Source: Micromonospora sp. FIMYZ51
GTDB taxonomy: Bacteria; Actinomycetota; Actinomycetes; Mycobacteriales; Micromonosporaceae
Reading direction: 5' to 3'
Assembly (NCBI RefSeq): GCF_038246755.1
Contig: NZ_CP134706.1
Span: forward strand, 2,356,001-2,420,000
Length of the DNA: 64,000 bases
Part shown: one piece after another, positions 32,451-42,772 of the stretch
Position numbering within the stretch: position 1 is the stretch's first letter
Layout: the number at the start of each line of letters is the position of its first letter
Notes under the pieces: generated by a model
The model's database searches: none
What the model was told of the DNA's origin: nothing
Seen by the model: only the letters and a program-made list of their open reading frames with translations
Program-made: the position numbers and the translations under genes

Positions 32451-33149
32451 TCACGTCCTGACCTGCGGCCGGGCGGTGGGGGCGATCGGGTCGCGGCGGG
32501 CCGGGTTCGCGCCGGGCCGCCACATCGGCCGCAGCACGGGAGCACCGTCGGGCAGGGCCAGTGGCCGGCCGTGGTCGTGGAAGCCGTGCCGCAGGTAGAG
32601 CCGACGGCTGCGCTCGGTGGAGGCTTCGAGGTACGCCGGCAGCCCGGCGGCGTCCGCCTCGCGGAGGCGGTGACTGAGCATCGCGCCGCCGAGGCCGTGG
32701 CCGCGTCGCTCCGGCCGTACGCCCATCGACGCGAGGTAGAGGTGCGGTTCCCGGGGACGGTGGGCGGCGACCGTCTCGGCGACCGTCGCCAGCCGCCGGG
32801 CGACCGGGTCGTCGGTGGGGCTGACCTGCGCCGGCTGCGCGGCCGGGTCCGCCCCGGCGGCAGTGGCGCCCGGAGCTATCCACGCCGACACTCCGGCCAG
32901 GGTGCCGTCGGGAAGCTCGGCGACGGTGATCTGCTCGTCGCGTACGGCGACGTCCAGCATGGCCTGGAACATCGCCGGGGTGCGTGCGGCCCGCTCCGCC
33001 GGGTCGGGCAACACCCAGCAGAGCACCGCCTCGTCGACGAAGGCGGCGGTGCAGGCGGGCCCGAGGGCATCGAGATCAGCAGCTGCGGCGAGCCGTACGC
33101 GTACGGCGAGGGTGGGAGACACGATCGCTCCTCGGTCGGTGACTGTCAC
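32451..33149 (-). CDS. GNAT-family N-acetyltransferase
   Basis: A 232-residue acetyltransferase. The acetyl-CoA site is HLYLASMGVRPERRGHGLGGAMLSH (R/Q-x-x-G-x-G/A), followed by AYLEASTERSRRLYLRHGF. Substrate unknown. It is divergent from the zinc-finger TetR, with a strong inverted repeat between them, so it is a likely regulatory target. Start ATG 33149. Confidence 0.88.
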   Translation of the reverse strand: MTVTDRGAIVSPTLAVRVRLAAAADLDALGPACTAAFVDEAVLCWVLPDPAERAARTPAMFQAMLDVAVRDEQITVAELPDGTLAGVSAWIAPGATAAGADPAAQPAQVSPTDDPVARRLATVAETVAAHRPREPHLYLASMGVRPERRGHGLGGAMLSHRLREADAAGLPAYLEASTERSRRLYLRHGFHDHGRPLALPDGAPVLRPMWRPGANPARRDPIAPTARPQVRT

Positions 33150-33186
33150 CTCCGATGCTGGCCAGCCGGCGGGCGGCCGGGGAGTA

Positions 33187-33216
33187 CTTTCGTCACGACA
33201 ATCGGGGTGACGAAAG
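33187..33216. promoter_or_regulatory. TetR operator between divergent genes
   Basis: CTTTCGTCAC (33187-33196) and GTGACGAAAG (33207-33216) are perfect 10-base inverted repeats ten bases apart. The right arm ends eight bases before the TetR ATG. The 20-base centre-to-centre spacing puts both arms on one face of the helix, as TetR dimers prefer. Confidence 0.8.
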
Positions 33217-33224
33217 GGGCCGGG

Positions 33225-34049
33225 ATGACAGGCTCCCGATGCGTCGAGTGCGACGGCGGACTGCCGTCCGGCCCCGGCCGGGGGCGGCCCCGACGGTACT
33301 GCTCACGTGGCTGCCAGGCACGGGCGTACCGCCGCCGCCGGGACCAGGGACGGGCCGCGCCGTCGCGGCGTCCACTCGGCACGCGGGCCGGTGACGGCGT
33401 CGCCACCCGCGACGATCTGGTACGCATCGCGGTCCGACTGGCCGACGCCGAGGGTCTCGACGCGGTGTCGGTGCGCACCCTGGCCCACCGCGCCGGGCTC
33501 ACCCCGGACGCGGTCTACCGTTGGGTACGCAACCGGGACGACCTGCTCGGGGCGATGGTCGAGCAGGTGCTGGACAGCGGCCCGATGCCCGACGGGGAAC
33601 GTGGGACGCCGCGTGAGCGGCTCGTCCGGCTGGCCCGCGCGGAGTGGTCGTTGTACCGGCGGCACCCGTGGTTGTTGGCCGTCCTCGCGACCACCCGGCC
33701 GCCGATCGGCCCGGCGGTGCTGACGCTCATCGACGGCACCATCGCGGCGCTCACCGACGCCGGGTACGACCTGCCGGACGCGCTCGCCGGCTACCTCACG
33801 TTGAGTGGCTACGTGCAGGGCATGGCGCTGCTGCACGTGACCGAGCGGGCCGAGCGGGCGGCCGGCGCCACCGCCTGGGACACCTGGTGGGCCGGCACCT
33901 TCGCGCTGCTGGAACGCACCGGGCGTACCCGGGAGCGCGGCTGGCTGGCCGCCGCGCGGCCGGTGCCGACGGCCAACCCGGATCCGCAGTTGGCGCAGTG
34001 GTTCGAGTTCGGCCTGGCCCGCCTGATCGACGGCCTGCTGCCGCCGTGA
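33225..34049 (+). CDS. TetR-family regulator with N-terminal zinc-finger-like domain
   Basis: A 274-residue regulator. Residues about 4-35 (CVECDGGLPS, then RRYCSRGCQARAYRRRR) form a CxxC...CxxxC knuckle rich in Arg. A TetR HTH follows (about 64-100: LDAVSVRTLAHRAGLTPDAVYRWVRNRDDLL) and then a TetR C-terminal domain. The extra finger would give additional DNA or protein contacts. Start ATG 33225 with AAAGGGGC upstream. Likely controls itself and the divergent acetyltransferase. Confidence 0.9.
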   Translation: MTGSRCVECDGGLPSGPGRGRPRRYCSRGCQARAYRRRRDQGRAAPSRRPLGTRAGDGVATRDDLVRIAVRLADAEGLDAVSVRTLAHRAGLTPDAVYRWVRNRDDLLGAMVEQVLDSGPMPDGERGTPRERLVRLARAEWSLYRRHPWLLAVLATTRPPIGPAVLTLIDGTIAALTDAGYDLPDALAGYLTLSGYVQGMALLHVTERAERAAGATAWDTWWAGTFALLERTGRTRERGWLAAARPVPTANPDPQLAQWFEFGLARLIDGLLPP

Positions 34050-34116
34050 TGTCCGCCGCGACGGGGGCGGGTTGTTGCGGGGCGGGGGTGGGGGAGGGAG
34101 GGTGTGGAGGGTGGGG

Positions 34117-35580
34117 GTGCCGGCGGAGATCGGGGCGTACCGGGTGCAGCGGCTGCTCGGGGTGGGATCGTTCGCGACGGTCTGGCTGGCCCACGACCCG
34201 GTGCTGCGGGCCCACGTGGCGATCAAGGTGCTGGCCGAGAACTGGCACCACGACGTACGGGTGCGGGAACGGTTCCTGGACGAGGCGCGGCTGCTGCGCC
34301 GGATCGACGACGACCGGCTGGTCCGGGTGCGCCAGGTGGGCGAGTTGGCCGACGGGCGCCCGTACACGGTGCTGGACTGGGCCGACGGGGGCAGCCTGCG
34401 GGAACGGCTGGCCGCCGGAATGCTGCCGGTGGCCACCGCGCTGGACGTGCTCGTCGAGGTCGCCGCCGGGGTGGCCGTGCTGCACCGGCACCGGGTGGTG
34501 CACCGTGACCTCACGCCCGGCAACATCCTGTTCGGCTCCGGTCCGGACGGTGACCGGGTACTCATCGCCGATCTCGGCCTGGCCAAGGCGCTCGCCGCCG
34601 CCTCGGGGCTCACCATGCGGGCCGGCACCCCCGGCTACATGGCCCCCGAACAGGACGATCCGCTTGCGGTCGTGGATGAGCGTGCCGACGTGTACGCCCT
34701 CGGCCGGCTCGGCCTGCGGCTGCTCGGCAGTACCCCGGCCGACCCTGCCCGTGCGGGCGGCGATCCGCCAACAGCAGGGCAGCGTGAGGCGGGGCAGCGT
34801 GAGGTGGGGCAGCGGGAGACGGGCCTGCGGACGGGCGTACCGGCGGCGGTGGCTCAGGTGCTGCGCCGGGCCGGCGCCACCGACCCGGCCGACCGTTACC
34901 CGGACGCCGCCGCCTTCCGGGCCGCACTGCTCAGCGCCTGCGCACCGGCGGCACCACCCGGCCCCCGCGCCGGGCCGCCGCGTACCGAGCTGCCGGTAGG
35001 CCCCGCCGACCGGCGGCGGGCCGGCACTTGGCTACCGGCCGGGTCCGGGCGGCTGCGGTGGTTGCTCGGCGTCGGGTCGGTGCTGGTGCTGGTGCTGACC
35101 GGCGGCGTGGTCGCGGCCGACTCGGGGCCGGTGGCCACCATCGCCACGAGCGGCCCGGTGAGCGTGGTGCTGCCGGCCGGCTGGCGGGCGGCCGGCACCG
35201 GCTGGGCCGGCCGGTACGACGAAGCCGGCCAGCTCGAACCCGCCCTGGTGATCTCACCGGAGCCGCGGAAATGGGCAAGCGATCCGAGGGTGCCGGGGGC
35301 CTTCCTGGGGCTGTCGGCCATCGCCGCGCGTCACACCGGTCCGGCCGGCTTCGTCGCCGAACAGCCGCACGCCGACTGCACGGCGGCCCCGGTACGGCAG
35401 GTGCGGCGCGGCGGCCTGGACTGGGTGATCGCCCGCTTCGACTGCCCGCACGACCGTCCGGTGCTGGTCGAGGCCGCCGCCCGGACCCCCGTCGGCCTGC
35501 TCTACGCGCAGGTGGTGCCTCCGCCCGACGTCGGTGACGAGTTCGTCGACGCACTGCTCGACGGGGTCCGGGTGCGCTAG
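34117..35580 (+). CDS. Membrane Ser/Thr protein kinase
   Basis: A 487-residue PknB-type kinase: glycine loop LLGVGSFATVW, Lys in AIKVLAE, catalytic loop HRDLTPGN, metal loop ADLGLAK and APEQ. A cytoplasmic linker holds three QRE(A/V/T)G repeats; a single helix (WLLGVGSVLVLVLTGGVVAA, about 310-330) leads to an extracellular domain of about 155 residues with two Cys. The catalytic loop has Thr where most Ser/Thr kinases have Lys (HRDLKP), and DFG is DLG. The start is unclear: GTG 34117 has GGAGGG at proper distance; GTG 34102 and 34111 are also open. Confidence 0.88.
   Translation: MPAEIGAYRVQRLLGVGSFATVWLAHDPVLRAHVAIKVLAENWHHDVRVRERFLDEARLLRRIDDDRLVRVRQVGELADGRPYTVLDWADGGSLRERLAAGMLPVATALDVLVEVAAGVAVLHRHRVVHRDLTPGNILFGSGPDGDRVLIADLGLAKALAAASGLTMRAGTPGYMAPEQDDPLAVVDERADVYALGRLGLRLLGSTPADPARAGGDPPTAGQREAGQREVGQRETGLRTGVPAAVAQVLRRAGATDPADRYPDAAAFRAALLSACAPAAPPGPRAGPPRTELPVGPADRRRAGTWLPAGSGRLRWLLGVGSVLVLVLTGGVVAADSGPVATIATSGPVSVVLPAGWRAAGTGWAGRYDEAGQLEPALVISPEPRKWASDPRVPGAFLGLSAIAARHTGPAGFVAEQPHADCTAAPVRQVRRGGLDWVIARFDCPHDRPVLVEAAARTPVGLLYAQVVPPPDVGDEFVDALLDGVRVR
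34778..34822. repeat. Three 15-base repeats in the kinase linker
   Basis: Units of GGGCAGCGTGAGGCG type encode QREAG, QREVG and QRETG in the juxtamembrane linker of the kinase. Confidence 0.8.
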
Positions 35581-35589
35581 CCGAGGGCG

Positions 35590-36234
35590 TCAGCGCACCA
35601 CCACCGTGATCACGTGCGTACCGTCCGGCCGCGGGATGAACACGTCCACCGTGCCGGTCCGGACGAACCGCAGGTCGACGACACCCGCCTCGTAGTTGTG
35701 GTCGACCAGCTCCGGCCGGTCCACCGTGATCTCGCCCGGCCCGATGCCCTGGATCCGTAGCACCCCGCCGGTGGCGAAACAGAGCGACGACGGCAGCGGC
35801 CCGCCGGTGGCCAGCGCCAGGTCGTACCGGATCGCGCCGAAACAGGCGCTGGAGGCCGTGGCGGAGACCCGGGGGATCGTCGGTGGCGGCCGGCCGGTCG
35901 TCGCGCTCGGTGCGGGTGGTGGCCGGCTCGTCTCGACCGGCCGAGGGGCCGGGGGTGTGGCGGGCGGCGTGGGCGAGGAGACGGCGGACGGCGACGAGGG
36001 CGGTGGCGAGGAGGTCGCGGGCGCAGACGTGGCGAGTGAGGACGGTACGGGTGGGCGTACCGGCAGCGGCGCGACGGGCTCGTCCGCGCAACCGGCGGCG
36101 AGCGCGACGACCAGGACCAACGCGGCCCGTTGCCGGCCACCGGCCGCTGACGACCGGCCGGCTTGCCCGCCCCGGCGTGGCCGACGCCCGCGTCGCCGGC
36201 CGGACCCACCCGGGTTCGCGGCGAGGTCAGTCAT
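35590..36234 (-). CDS. Probable secreted lipoprotein
   Basis: A 214-residue protein. An Arg-rich n-region is followed by LVLVVALAAGC, a lipobox with C49. A Pro/Ser/Thr-rich linker of about 70 residues then leads to a beta-rich C-terminal domain (about 125-214) with one Cys pair (SSACFGAIRYDLALATG, SSLCFATGG). No family recognised. It overlaps the sigma factor gene by eight bases, so it may be the sigma factor's co-regulated surface partner. Confidence 0.72.
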   Translation of the reverse strand: MTDLAANPGGSGRRRGRRPRRGGQAGRSSAAGGRQRAALVLVVALAAGCADEPVAPLPVRPPVPSSLATSAPATSSPPPSSPSAVSSPTPPATPPAPRPVETSRPPPAPSATTGRPPPTIPRVSATASSACFGAIRYDLALATGGPLPSSLCFATGGVLRIQGIGPGEITVDRPELVDHNYEAGVVDLRFVRTGTVDVFIPRPDGTHVITVVVR

Positions 36235-36772
36235 CGCCGTCGGTGAGTCGCCGCCGAACCTGCCGGCGGGCCTCGTGGATCCGGGATTTCACCGTGCCCT
36301 CGGGTACGTCGAGCAGGTCGGCGATCTCGCGATAACCCAGGCCGAGCACGTCGCGCAGGGTGAGCGCCTCGGCCGCTTCGGCGCGGATCGCGTCGAGGGC
36401 CTCCAGCAGGTCCAGCCGGGTGCCGGCGACCACGCTGGTCCGGCGCGGATCGGGCGGGTCCGGCAGCGGTACGCCACCGGCCTCCACCAGCCACCGGCGG
36501 CGCAGCGACCGGTACGTGGAGCGGGCCCGGTTGGCCGTCAACTGGTACAGCCAGGTGTGGAAGGAGGAGCGTGCCTCGAACCGGTGGATGCCGCGCGCCA
36601 CCGCGAGCAGCGCGTCCTGGCACGCCTCCTCCGCGTCCTGGCGGTTGGGCAGCAACCGGCCGCACAGTCGCAGCACCTCGGGTCGGATCGCCGCCAGCAG
36701 CGCGTCCCGGGCGTCGCGGTCGCCGCGCGCCGCAGCGGTAGCCAGGTCCTCGATCCCGTCCGTGAGGGTCAT
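36227..36772 (-). CDS. ECF-type RNA polymerase sigma factor
   Basis: A 181-residue sigma factor with only regions 2 and 4. Region 2 reads [45 protein letters not shown]; region 4 reads [40 protein letters not shown]. No classical anti-sigma gene follows; the next gene is the lipoprotein. Start ATG 36772. It is divergent from dnaE. Confidence 0.93.
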   Translation of the reverse strand: MTLTDGIEDLATAAARGDRDARDALLAAIRPEVLRLCGRLLPNRQDAEEACQDALLAVARGIHRFEARSSFHTWLYQLTANRARSTYRSLRRRWLVEAGGVPLPDPPDPRRTSVVAGTRLDLLEALDAIRAEAAEALTLRDVLGLGYREIADLLDVPEGTVKSRIHEARRQVRRRLTDGDD

Positions 36773-36965
36773 CGCGCCCGTCCCGTGCTCGCCTGGTGTG
36801 CGGTGCAGCCCAGGTTACGCCGACCACGCCAGCGACGCCTACCGGTCACTCTGCGTGATTTGGCGGGCGCGCGGCAGTCGATGTCCGCGCGGCGCGCTGA
36901 GGCCGGTTCGGCGGCGGGATAGGGTGGGCCGACCGACTCGATCATCCGACCCGGGGGGCCTCCGC

Positions 36966-39900
36966 ATGGGCGATTCGTTCGCGCATCTGCACGTGCACAC
37001 GGAGTACTCGATGCTCGACGGAGCGGCCCGGCTGAAGGACCTGTTCGCCGAGGTCAAGCGGCAGGGGATGCCGGCGGTCGCGATGACCGACCACGGCAAC
37101 ATGCACGGCGCGAACGATTTCTACAAGCAGGCCATGGCCGCCGGGGTGACGCCGATCCTGGGCATCGAGGCGTACGTGGCGCCGGAGTCGCGGTTCCACA
37201 AGTCTCGGGTGCGGTGGGGCCGCCCGGAGCAGAAGAGCGACGACGTCTCCGGTAGCGGCGGTTACACCCACAAGACGATCTGGGCGCGCAACAAGACCGG
37301 CCTGCACAACCTCTTCACGCTCACCACGAAGGCGTACACCGAGGGCTACTTCGTGAAGTGGCCCCGGATGGACGCCGAACTCCTCGCCGAGTACGCCGAC
37401 GGGCTGATGGCCACCACCGGCTGCCCCTCCGGTGAGGTGCAGACCCGGCTGCGGCTCGGCCACGAGGCGCAGGCCCTCGAAGCGGCGGCGAGATACCAGG
37501 ACATCTTCGGCAAGGAGAACTACTTCCTGGAGTTGATGGACCACGGCCTGGACATCGAGAAGCAGGTCCGCGACGGGCTGCTGGAGATCGGCCGCAAGCT
37601 GAACATCCCGCCGGTGGTCACCAACGACTCGCACTACACCCACGAGGCCCAGTCCGAGGCGCACGACGTGCTGCTCTGCGTGCAGACCGGCAGCAACGTC
37701 GCCGACCCGAACCGGTTCAAGTTCGGCGGCAGCGGCTACTACATCAAGTCCGCCGACGAGATGCGCGGCGTGGACAACTCGGACGTCTGGCTGGAGGGCT
37801 GCCGCAACACGCTGCTGGTCGCCGAGAAGGTCGACCCGGCCGGGATGTTCGAGTTCCACAACCTGATGCCGCGCTTCCCGGTGCCCGAGGGCGAGACCGA
37901 GGAATCCTGGTTCCGCAAGGAGACCTTCGCCGGGCTGGCCCGCCGGTTCCCGAACGGGATCCCCGAGGGGCACGTGGTGCAGGTCGAGTACGAGCTGGGC
38001 GTCATCATCCAGATGGGGTTCCCGTCGTACTTCCTCGTGGTCGCCGACTTCATCCAGTGGGCCAAGAGCCAGGGCATCGCCGTCGGTCCGGGCCGCGGCT
38101 CGGCGGCCGGCTCGCTTGTCGCGTACGCGCTCGGCATCACCGACCTGGACCCGATCCCGCACGGGCTGATCTTCGAGCGGTTCCTCAACCCCGAGCGGGT
38201 CTCCATGCCGGATGTCGACATCGACTTCGACGAGCGTCGGCGCGGTGAGGTGATCAAGTACGTCACCGACAAGTGGGGCGAGGACAAGGTCGCGCAGATC
38301 GCCACCTTCGGCACCATCAAGGCGAAGGCCGCGATCAAGGACTCGGCCCGGGTGCTCGGCTACCCGTACGCGGTAGGTGACCGGATCACCAAGGCCATGC
38401 CGCCGGCCGTGATGGGCAAGGACATCCCCCTCGAAGGCATCTTCGACCCGAAGCACCCCCGCTACGCCGAGGCCGGCGAGATCCGGGGCATGTACGAGTC
38501 GGAAGCCGACGTCAAGAAGGTCATCGACACCGCCCGGGGCATCGAGGGGCTGATCCGGCAGACCGGCGTGCACGCCGCCGGGGTGATCATGTCCGCCGAG
38601 CCGATCATCGAGCACATCCCGCTGATGCGCCGGGACTCCGACGGGGTGATCATCACCCAGTTCGACTACCCGACGTGCGAGTCGCTCGGGCTGTTGAAGA
38701 TGGACTTCCTCGGCCTGCGCAACCTGACCATCATCGACGACGCGGTGAAGAACATCGGCCTCAACCACGGCAAGGAACTGGACCTGCTGGGGTTGCCGCT
38801 TGACGACAAGGGTGCCTACGAGCTGCTGGCTCGGGGCGACACCCTGGGCGTGTTCCAGCTCGATGGCGGGCCGATGCGTTCGCTGCTGCGGATGATGAAG
38901 CCGGACAACTTCGAGGACATCTCCGCCGTGCTGGCGCTGTACCGGCCCGGTCCGATGGGCGTGGATTCGCACACCAACTACGCGCTGCGCAAGAACGGCC
39001 TCCAGGAGATCACCCCGATCCACCCGGAGCTGGAAGAGCCGCTGCGCGAGATCCTGGCCCCCACCTACGGCCTGATCGTCTACCAGGAGCAGGTGCAGCG
39101 CGCCGCGCAGATCCTCGCCGGGTACACGCTCGGTCAGGCCGACCTGCTGCGCCGGGCGATGGGCAAGAAGAAGAAGGAGATCCTGGACAAGGAGTTCATC
39201 CCGTTCCGGGACGGCTGCCGCGAGCGCGGCTACTCCGACGAGGCGATCCAGAAGGTCTGGGACGTCCTGGTCCCGTTCGCCGGGTACGCCTTCAACAAGG
39301 CGCACTCCGCCGCGTACGGCCTGGTGTCGTACTGGACGGCGTACCTCAAGGCGCACTACCCGGCCGAGTACATGGCGGCGCTGCTCACCTCCGTCGGCGA
39401 CGACAAGGACAAGATGGCGCTCTACCTGTCGGAGTGCCGCCGGATGGGCATCCAGGTGCTGCCGCCGGACGTGAACACCTCGGCCGGGCCGTTCACCCCG
39501 GTCGGCAAGGAGATCCGCTTCGGTCTCGGCGCGATCCGCAACGTCGGCGCCAACGTGGTGAGCGCGATCATGCGGTGCCGCGAGGAGAAGGGCGAGTACG
39601 CCGACTTCTACGACTTCCTGTCCAAGGTGGACGCGGTGGTCTGCAACAAGAAGACCATCGAATCGCTGATCAAGGCCGGTGCGTTCGACGCGCTGGGCCA
39701 CCCGCGCAAGGGTCTGCTCGCCGTGCACGCCGACGCCATCGACGCGTACGCCGACGTCAAGCGCAAGGAGGCCGTCGGCCAGTACGACCTGTTCGGCGCG
39801 GGCTTCGGCGACACCGAGACCGCGACCACCACCACGGTGATGCCGACAATCACCGAGGGGGAGTGGGACAAGCGCGACAAGCTCGCCTTCGAGCGGGAGA

Positions 39901-40499
39901 TGCTCGGCCTGTACGTCTCCGACCATCCGCTGTTCGGCCTGGAACACATCCTCGGCCCGGCGGCCGACTGCACCATCGCCGCCCTCTCCGAGGAGGGCAC
40001 CGTGCCCGACGGGGCGGTGGTCACCCTCGCCGGCATCCTCTCCGGAGTGCAGCGGCGGGTCACCAAGCAGGGCCGGGCGTGGGCCTCGGCCACCCTGGAG
40101 GACCTCGCCGGTGGGGTGGAGACGTTGTTCTTCCCGAACACCTACGAGGTGATCGGCCAGTACATCGCCGAGGACGCCATCGTGGTGGTCAAGGGGCGGG
40201 TGGACCGGCGGGACGACATCCCCCGCATCATGGCGATGGACATGTCCATGCCCGACGTCAGCGCCAGCGCGACAAACAAACCGGTCACGCTCACCATCCC
40301 GGTGACCCGCTGCACCCCGCCGCTTGTGGAACGGCTCAAGGAGACCCTGGTCCTGCACCCCGGCGACGCCGAGGTGCACGTCAAGCTCCTCAACGGCAGC
40401 CGTAGCACCACCTGGCGGCTCGGTCCGGTCCGGGTGGCCGCCACCACCGCGCTGATGGCCGACCTGAAGAGCGTCCTGGGCCCGGCCAACGTCAGCTGA
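36966..40499 (+). CDS. dnaE: DNA polymerase III alpha subunit
   Basis: A 1177-residue replicative polymerase. The PHP domain (about 1-280) opens with [15 protein letters not shown] and MTDHGNMHG. The polymerase active site has PDVDIDFDE at about residue 415 and [16 protein letters not shown]-terminal OB-fold domain starts near residue 1010. Length and motifs match actinobacterial DnaE1. ATG 36966. Its presence between yebC and ruvC shows that this 32-kb stretch is not simply a dispensable island. Confidence 0.96.
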   Translation: MGDSFAHLHVHTEYSMLDGAARLKDLFAEVKRQGMPAVAMTDHGNMHGANDFYKQAMAAGVTPILGIEAYVAPESRFHKSRVRWGRPEQKSDDVSGSGGYTHKTIWARNKTGLHNLFTLTTKAYTEGYFVKWPRMDAELLAEYADGLMATTGCPSGEVQTRLRLGHEAQALEAAARYQDIFGKENYFLELMDHGLDIEKQVRDGLLEIGRKLNIPPVVTNDSHYTHEAQSEAHDVLLCVQTGSNVADPNRFKFGGSGYYIKSADEMRGVDNSDVWLEGCRNTLLVAEKVDPAGMFEFHNLMPRFPVPEGETEESWFRKETFAGLARRFPNGIPEGHVVQVEYELGVIIQMGFPSYFLVVADFIQWAKSQGIAVGPGRGSAAGSLVAYALGITDLDPIPHGLIFERFLNPERVSMPDVDIDFDERRRGEVIKYVTDKWGEDKVAQIATFGTIKAKAAIKDSARVLGYPYAVGDRITKAMPPAVMGKDIPLEGIFDPKHPRYAEAGEIRGMYESEADVKKVIDTARGIEGLIRQTGVHAAGVIMSAEPIIEHIPLMRRDSDGVIITQFDYPTCESLGLLKMDFLGLRNLTIIDDAVKNIGLNHGKELDLLGLPLDDKGAYELLARGDTLGVFQLDGGPMRSLLRMMKPDNFEDISAVLALYRPGPMGVDSHTNYALRKNGLQEITPIHPELEEPLREILAPTYGLIVYQEQVQRAAQILAGYTLGQADLLRRAMGKKKKEILDKEFIPFRDGCRERGYSDEAIQKVWDVLVPFAGYAFNKAHSAAYGLVSYWTAYLKAHYPAEYMAALLTSVGDDKDKMALYLSECRRMGIQVLPPDVNTSAGPFTPVGKEIRFGLGAIRNVGANVVSAIMRCREEKGEYADFYDFLSKVDAVVCNKKTIESLIKAGAFDALGHPRKGLLAVHADAIDAYADVKRKEAVGQYDLFGAGFGDTETATTTTVMPTITEGEWDKRDKLAFEREMLGLYVSDHPLFGLEHILGPAADCTIAALSEEGTVPDGAVVTLAGILSGVQRRVTKQGRAWASATLEDLAGGVETLFFPNTYEVIGQYIAEDAIVVVKGRVDRRDDIPRIMAMDMSMPDVSASATNKPVTLTIPVTRCTPPLVERLKETLVLHPGDAEVHVKLLNGSRSTTWRLGPVRVAATTALMADLKSVLGPANVS

Positions 40500-40594
40500 C
40501 CCGTACTTTCATCGACACGTCCTGGGTGGAGATGGGCCAGGGGGTGGGGATTGGACCTGGGGGGTGCACCGGCGGGAGGTTAGCGTCGCTGGGC

Positions 40595-41632
40595 ATGGAG
40601 TGGGAACAGGCACAGAAGCTGTGGCACCCGCAGCCCGGCTGGCTGGACAGTGCCAGCTACGGACTGCCGCCCGACCCGGCCTGGGACGCCGTGCAGACGG
40701 CGCTCGCCGACTGGCGCGCGGGCCGGGGAGTGTGGAAGGACTGGAGCGCGGCGGCGGATCGGACGCGGGCCGCCTTCGCCCGGCTGGTCGGCGTACCAAC
40801 GGCCGACGTGGCGATCGGCTCCACCGTCTCCCAGATGCTGGCGCCGGTGGCCGCCGCGCTGCCGGCCGGTGCCCGGGTCCTCGTCCCTGAGGTCGAGTTC
40901 ACCTCGAACCTCTTCCCGTGGCTGGTGCAGGAGGCGCGGGGCGTCGAGGTCCGCACCGTACCGCTGGACAAGCTCGTCGACTCGATCGACGCCGACACCG
41001 ACCTGGTGGCGTTCAGTCTGGTGCAGTCCGCCGACGGCACCCTGGCCGCGTACGACGACATCGTCGCGGCGGCACGGGCGCACGACGCGCTCGTCGCCGT
41101 CGATGCCACCCAGGCGTGCGGTTGGCTGCCGTTCGACGCCTCCCGGGCCGACGTCGTGGTGGCCGGCGGCTACAAATGGCTGATGGCGCCCCGGGGCACC
41201 GCCTGCGCCTACCTCGACCCCGCGCTGCGCGAGCGGCTACGCCCGGACGCCGCCGGTTGGTGTGCCGGCCAGGACCCGCACGCCTCCTACTACGGGCCAC
41301 CGCTGCGGCTGGCCGACGACGCCCGCCGGTTCGACATCTCGCCCGCCTGGCTCAACTGGGTCGGCGCGGCCCCGGCCCTGGAACTGCTGCTGGAGATCGG
41401 GGTGCCGGCGGTGCACGCGCACGACGTGGCGTTGGCCAACCGGTTCCTGGCCGGGCTGGGGCGACCGCCCGGCAACAGCGCGATCGTCAGCGTGGAGGTG
41501 CCCGGCGCGCAGGAGAAGCTCGAACGGGCGGGCGTCCGTGCGGCGGTCCGGGCCGGCCGGGTCCGGGCCTCCTTCCACCTCTACACCACCGAAGCAGACG
41601 TCGACCTCGCCCTCAACGCCCTGACCGGATGA
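40595..41632 (+). CDS. Class V PLP-dependent aminotransferase
   Basis: A 345-residue fold type I PLP enzyme of the class V family (cysteine desulfurase/kynureninase-like). The PLP aspartate lies in LVAVDATQACGWLP and the Schiff-base lysine in VVAGGYKWLMAPRGTA. No active-site Cys loop of a cysteine desulfurase is apparent. Start ATG 40595 (MEWEQAQKLWH). Substrate unknown. Confidence 0.88.
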   Translation: MEWEQAQKLWHPQPGWLDSASYGLPPDPAWDAVQTALADWRAGRGVWKDWSAAADRTRAAFARLVGVPTADVAIGSTVSQMLAPVAAALPAGARVLVPEVEFTSNLFPWLVQEARGVEVRTVPLDKLVDSIDADTDLVAFSLVQSADGTLAAYDDIVAAARAHDALVAVDATQACGWLPFDASRADVVVAGGYKWLMAPRGTACAYLDPALRERLRPDAAGWCAGQDPHASYYGPPLRLADDARRFDISPAWLNWVGAAPALELLLEIGVPAVHAHDVALANRFLAGLGRPPGNSAIVSVEVPGAQEKLERAGVRAAVRAGRVRASFHLYTTEADVDLALNALTG

Positions 41633-41633
41633 A

Positions 41634-41686
41634 AGGAAGGGGCCCTTGTTAACGCCTCGGGTAGAGGAAGGGCCCCTTCTTAACGC
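41634..41686. terminator. Paired AAGGGGCCCCTT-type repeats between convergent genes
   Basis: Two direct copies 31 bases apart: AGGAAGGGGCCCTTGTTAACGC (41634-41655) and AGGAAGGGGCCCCTTCTTAACGC (41664-41686). Each has a palindromic AAGGGGCCC(C)TT core. They lie between the aminotransferase and the SPFH gene and probably end transcription from both sides. Confidence 0.65.
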
Positions 41687-41708
41687 GGTGTAGGCGTAGG
41701 CGTACCCG

Positions 41709-42572
41709 TCACTTGCCGGTGCCGGTGACGATGCCCGGGTTGATGCAGAGCCCCGGCGCGCTGCCGTTCTTCTCGGAGATCTCCAGGCAGCGGGTCACCT
41801 TGTCCACCTTGGCGTTGGTCTCGGTGATCTGCTTCTGGATCTCGGCGTTGCGCCGGTCCTGTTCGAGGTTGCGGGTCTGGGCGAGCTTGTCCTGGAATGC
41901 CTTGATGTTGCCCTCGGTCTTGTCGTCGTGGTTGACCCGGGTGATGGTGACCGACAGGATGTCCACGTCGTCGGCGAGCCGGCCATCGGCGCTGGTCTTG
42001 ATGCTCTCCGCGAAGGGCTTGAGGTCGACGTTCAGGTTGCCGGTCTTCGCGTCGATGCGCTCCAGCGGGTTGTAGGAGGAGAAGGCGTCGTTCACCGCGC
42101 TGTCGAGCTGTACGCCGACCCGCTGGCCCCGGAAGCTGTCGAAGTCGCCCTTGTAGTCCATGAACTGCTTCGGCGCGTTCTCGGGCCGGACCTGCCACTC
42201 GACCAGCACCTCGACACAGGCGTCGGCGAGGGTGCCGGTACGCACCCGTACGCAGTTGTTGTCGCCGATGTGGTCGTACTTCTGCCGTCCGGCGTCCCAC
42301 TCGCCGACCCGCTGCCAGGGCGCGACCCACTTCAGGCCGGAGCCAGTCACCTCACCGGTGGGCTTACCGAAGCTGGTGACGATCCCGACCGAGCGGATGG
42401 GCACCGAATGCGCGCTGGATACGACCGTGAGCAGGAGCGTCGCTGCCACGGCGGCGATCGCCGTGAGGACCGCGCCCTGCCGCACACTGCGTTGCGTACC
42501 GAACAGGGTGACGGCGACCGCGACGGCCGCGATGACGGCGGTGGCGATCGCCAGGATGAAGCCGAAGGGCAT
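41709..42572 (-). CDS. SPFH/band 7 membrane protein
   Basis: A 287-residue protein: two N-terminal helices (about 1-26 and 35-57) then an SPFH domain (IRSVGIVTSFGKPTGEVTGSGLKWVAPWQ, later IDAKTGNLNVDLKPFAES) and a coiled-coil end. SPFH proteins form large membrane-associated scaffolds. I chose ATG 42572, which has GGAAGG eleven bases upstream; a TTG at 42689 would add a further hydrophobic stretch but has no good site. Confidence 0.85.
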   Translation of the reverse strand: MPFGFILAIATAVIAAVAVAVTLFGTQRSVRQGAVLTAIAAVAATLLLTVVSSAHSVPIRSVGIVTSFGKPTGEVTGSGLKWVAPWQRVGEWDAGRQKYDHIGDNNCVRVRTGTLADACVEVLVEWQVRPENAPKQFMDYKGDFDSFRGQRVGVQLDSAVNDAFSSYNPLERIDAKTGNLNVDLKPFAESIKTSADGRLADDVDILSVTITRVNHDDKTEGNIKAFQDKLAQTRNLEQDRRNAEIQKQITETNAKVDKVTRCLEISEKNGSAPGLCINPGIVTGTGK

Positions 42573-42723
42573 GGTTGCCGAACCTTCCAGGGGATGACCT
42601 GCTGAGTTGATCATCAACATAGTCGCCCCTGACAAGAGCCCCAGCATCAAGAAGACAGCTCGCACCACCCCGGCTCCCCGAAAGTGCAAGATCGCGGGGG
42701 GAGGGAATGGGGTGGGGGAGAGG

Positions 42724-42756
42724 GCTGGCCGGCACCCTTGTCGGGTGCCGGCCAGC
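42724..42756. terminator. Terminator after the lysozyme-like gene
   Basis: Perfect 14-base arms (GCTGGCCGGCACCC and complement) with a five-base loop, starting 17 bases beyond the stop of the minus-strand gene at 42773. Confidence 0.88.
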
Positions 42757-42772
42757 GAGTGTTCGTCTGTGG

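Noticed and set aside
36942..40379. 1145-codon minus-strand frame opposite dnaE
   Set aside because: Shadow of dnaE; low-complexity composition and no domain.
42605..42617. GTTGATCATCAAC 13-base palindrome as a third repeat copy or operator
   Set aside because: Too short and without the arm or loop; retained only as a chance palindrome near the SPFH start.
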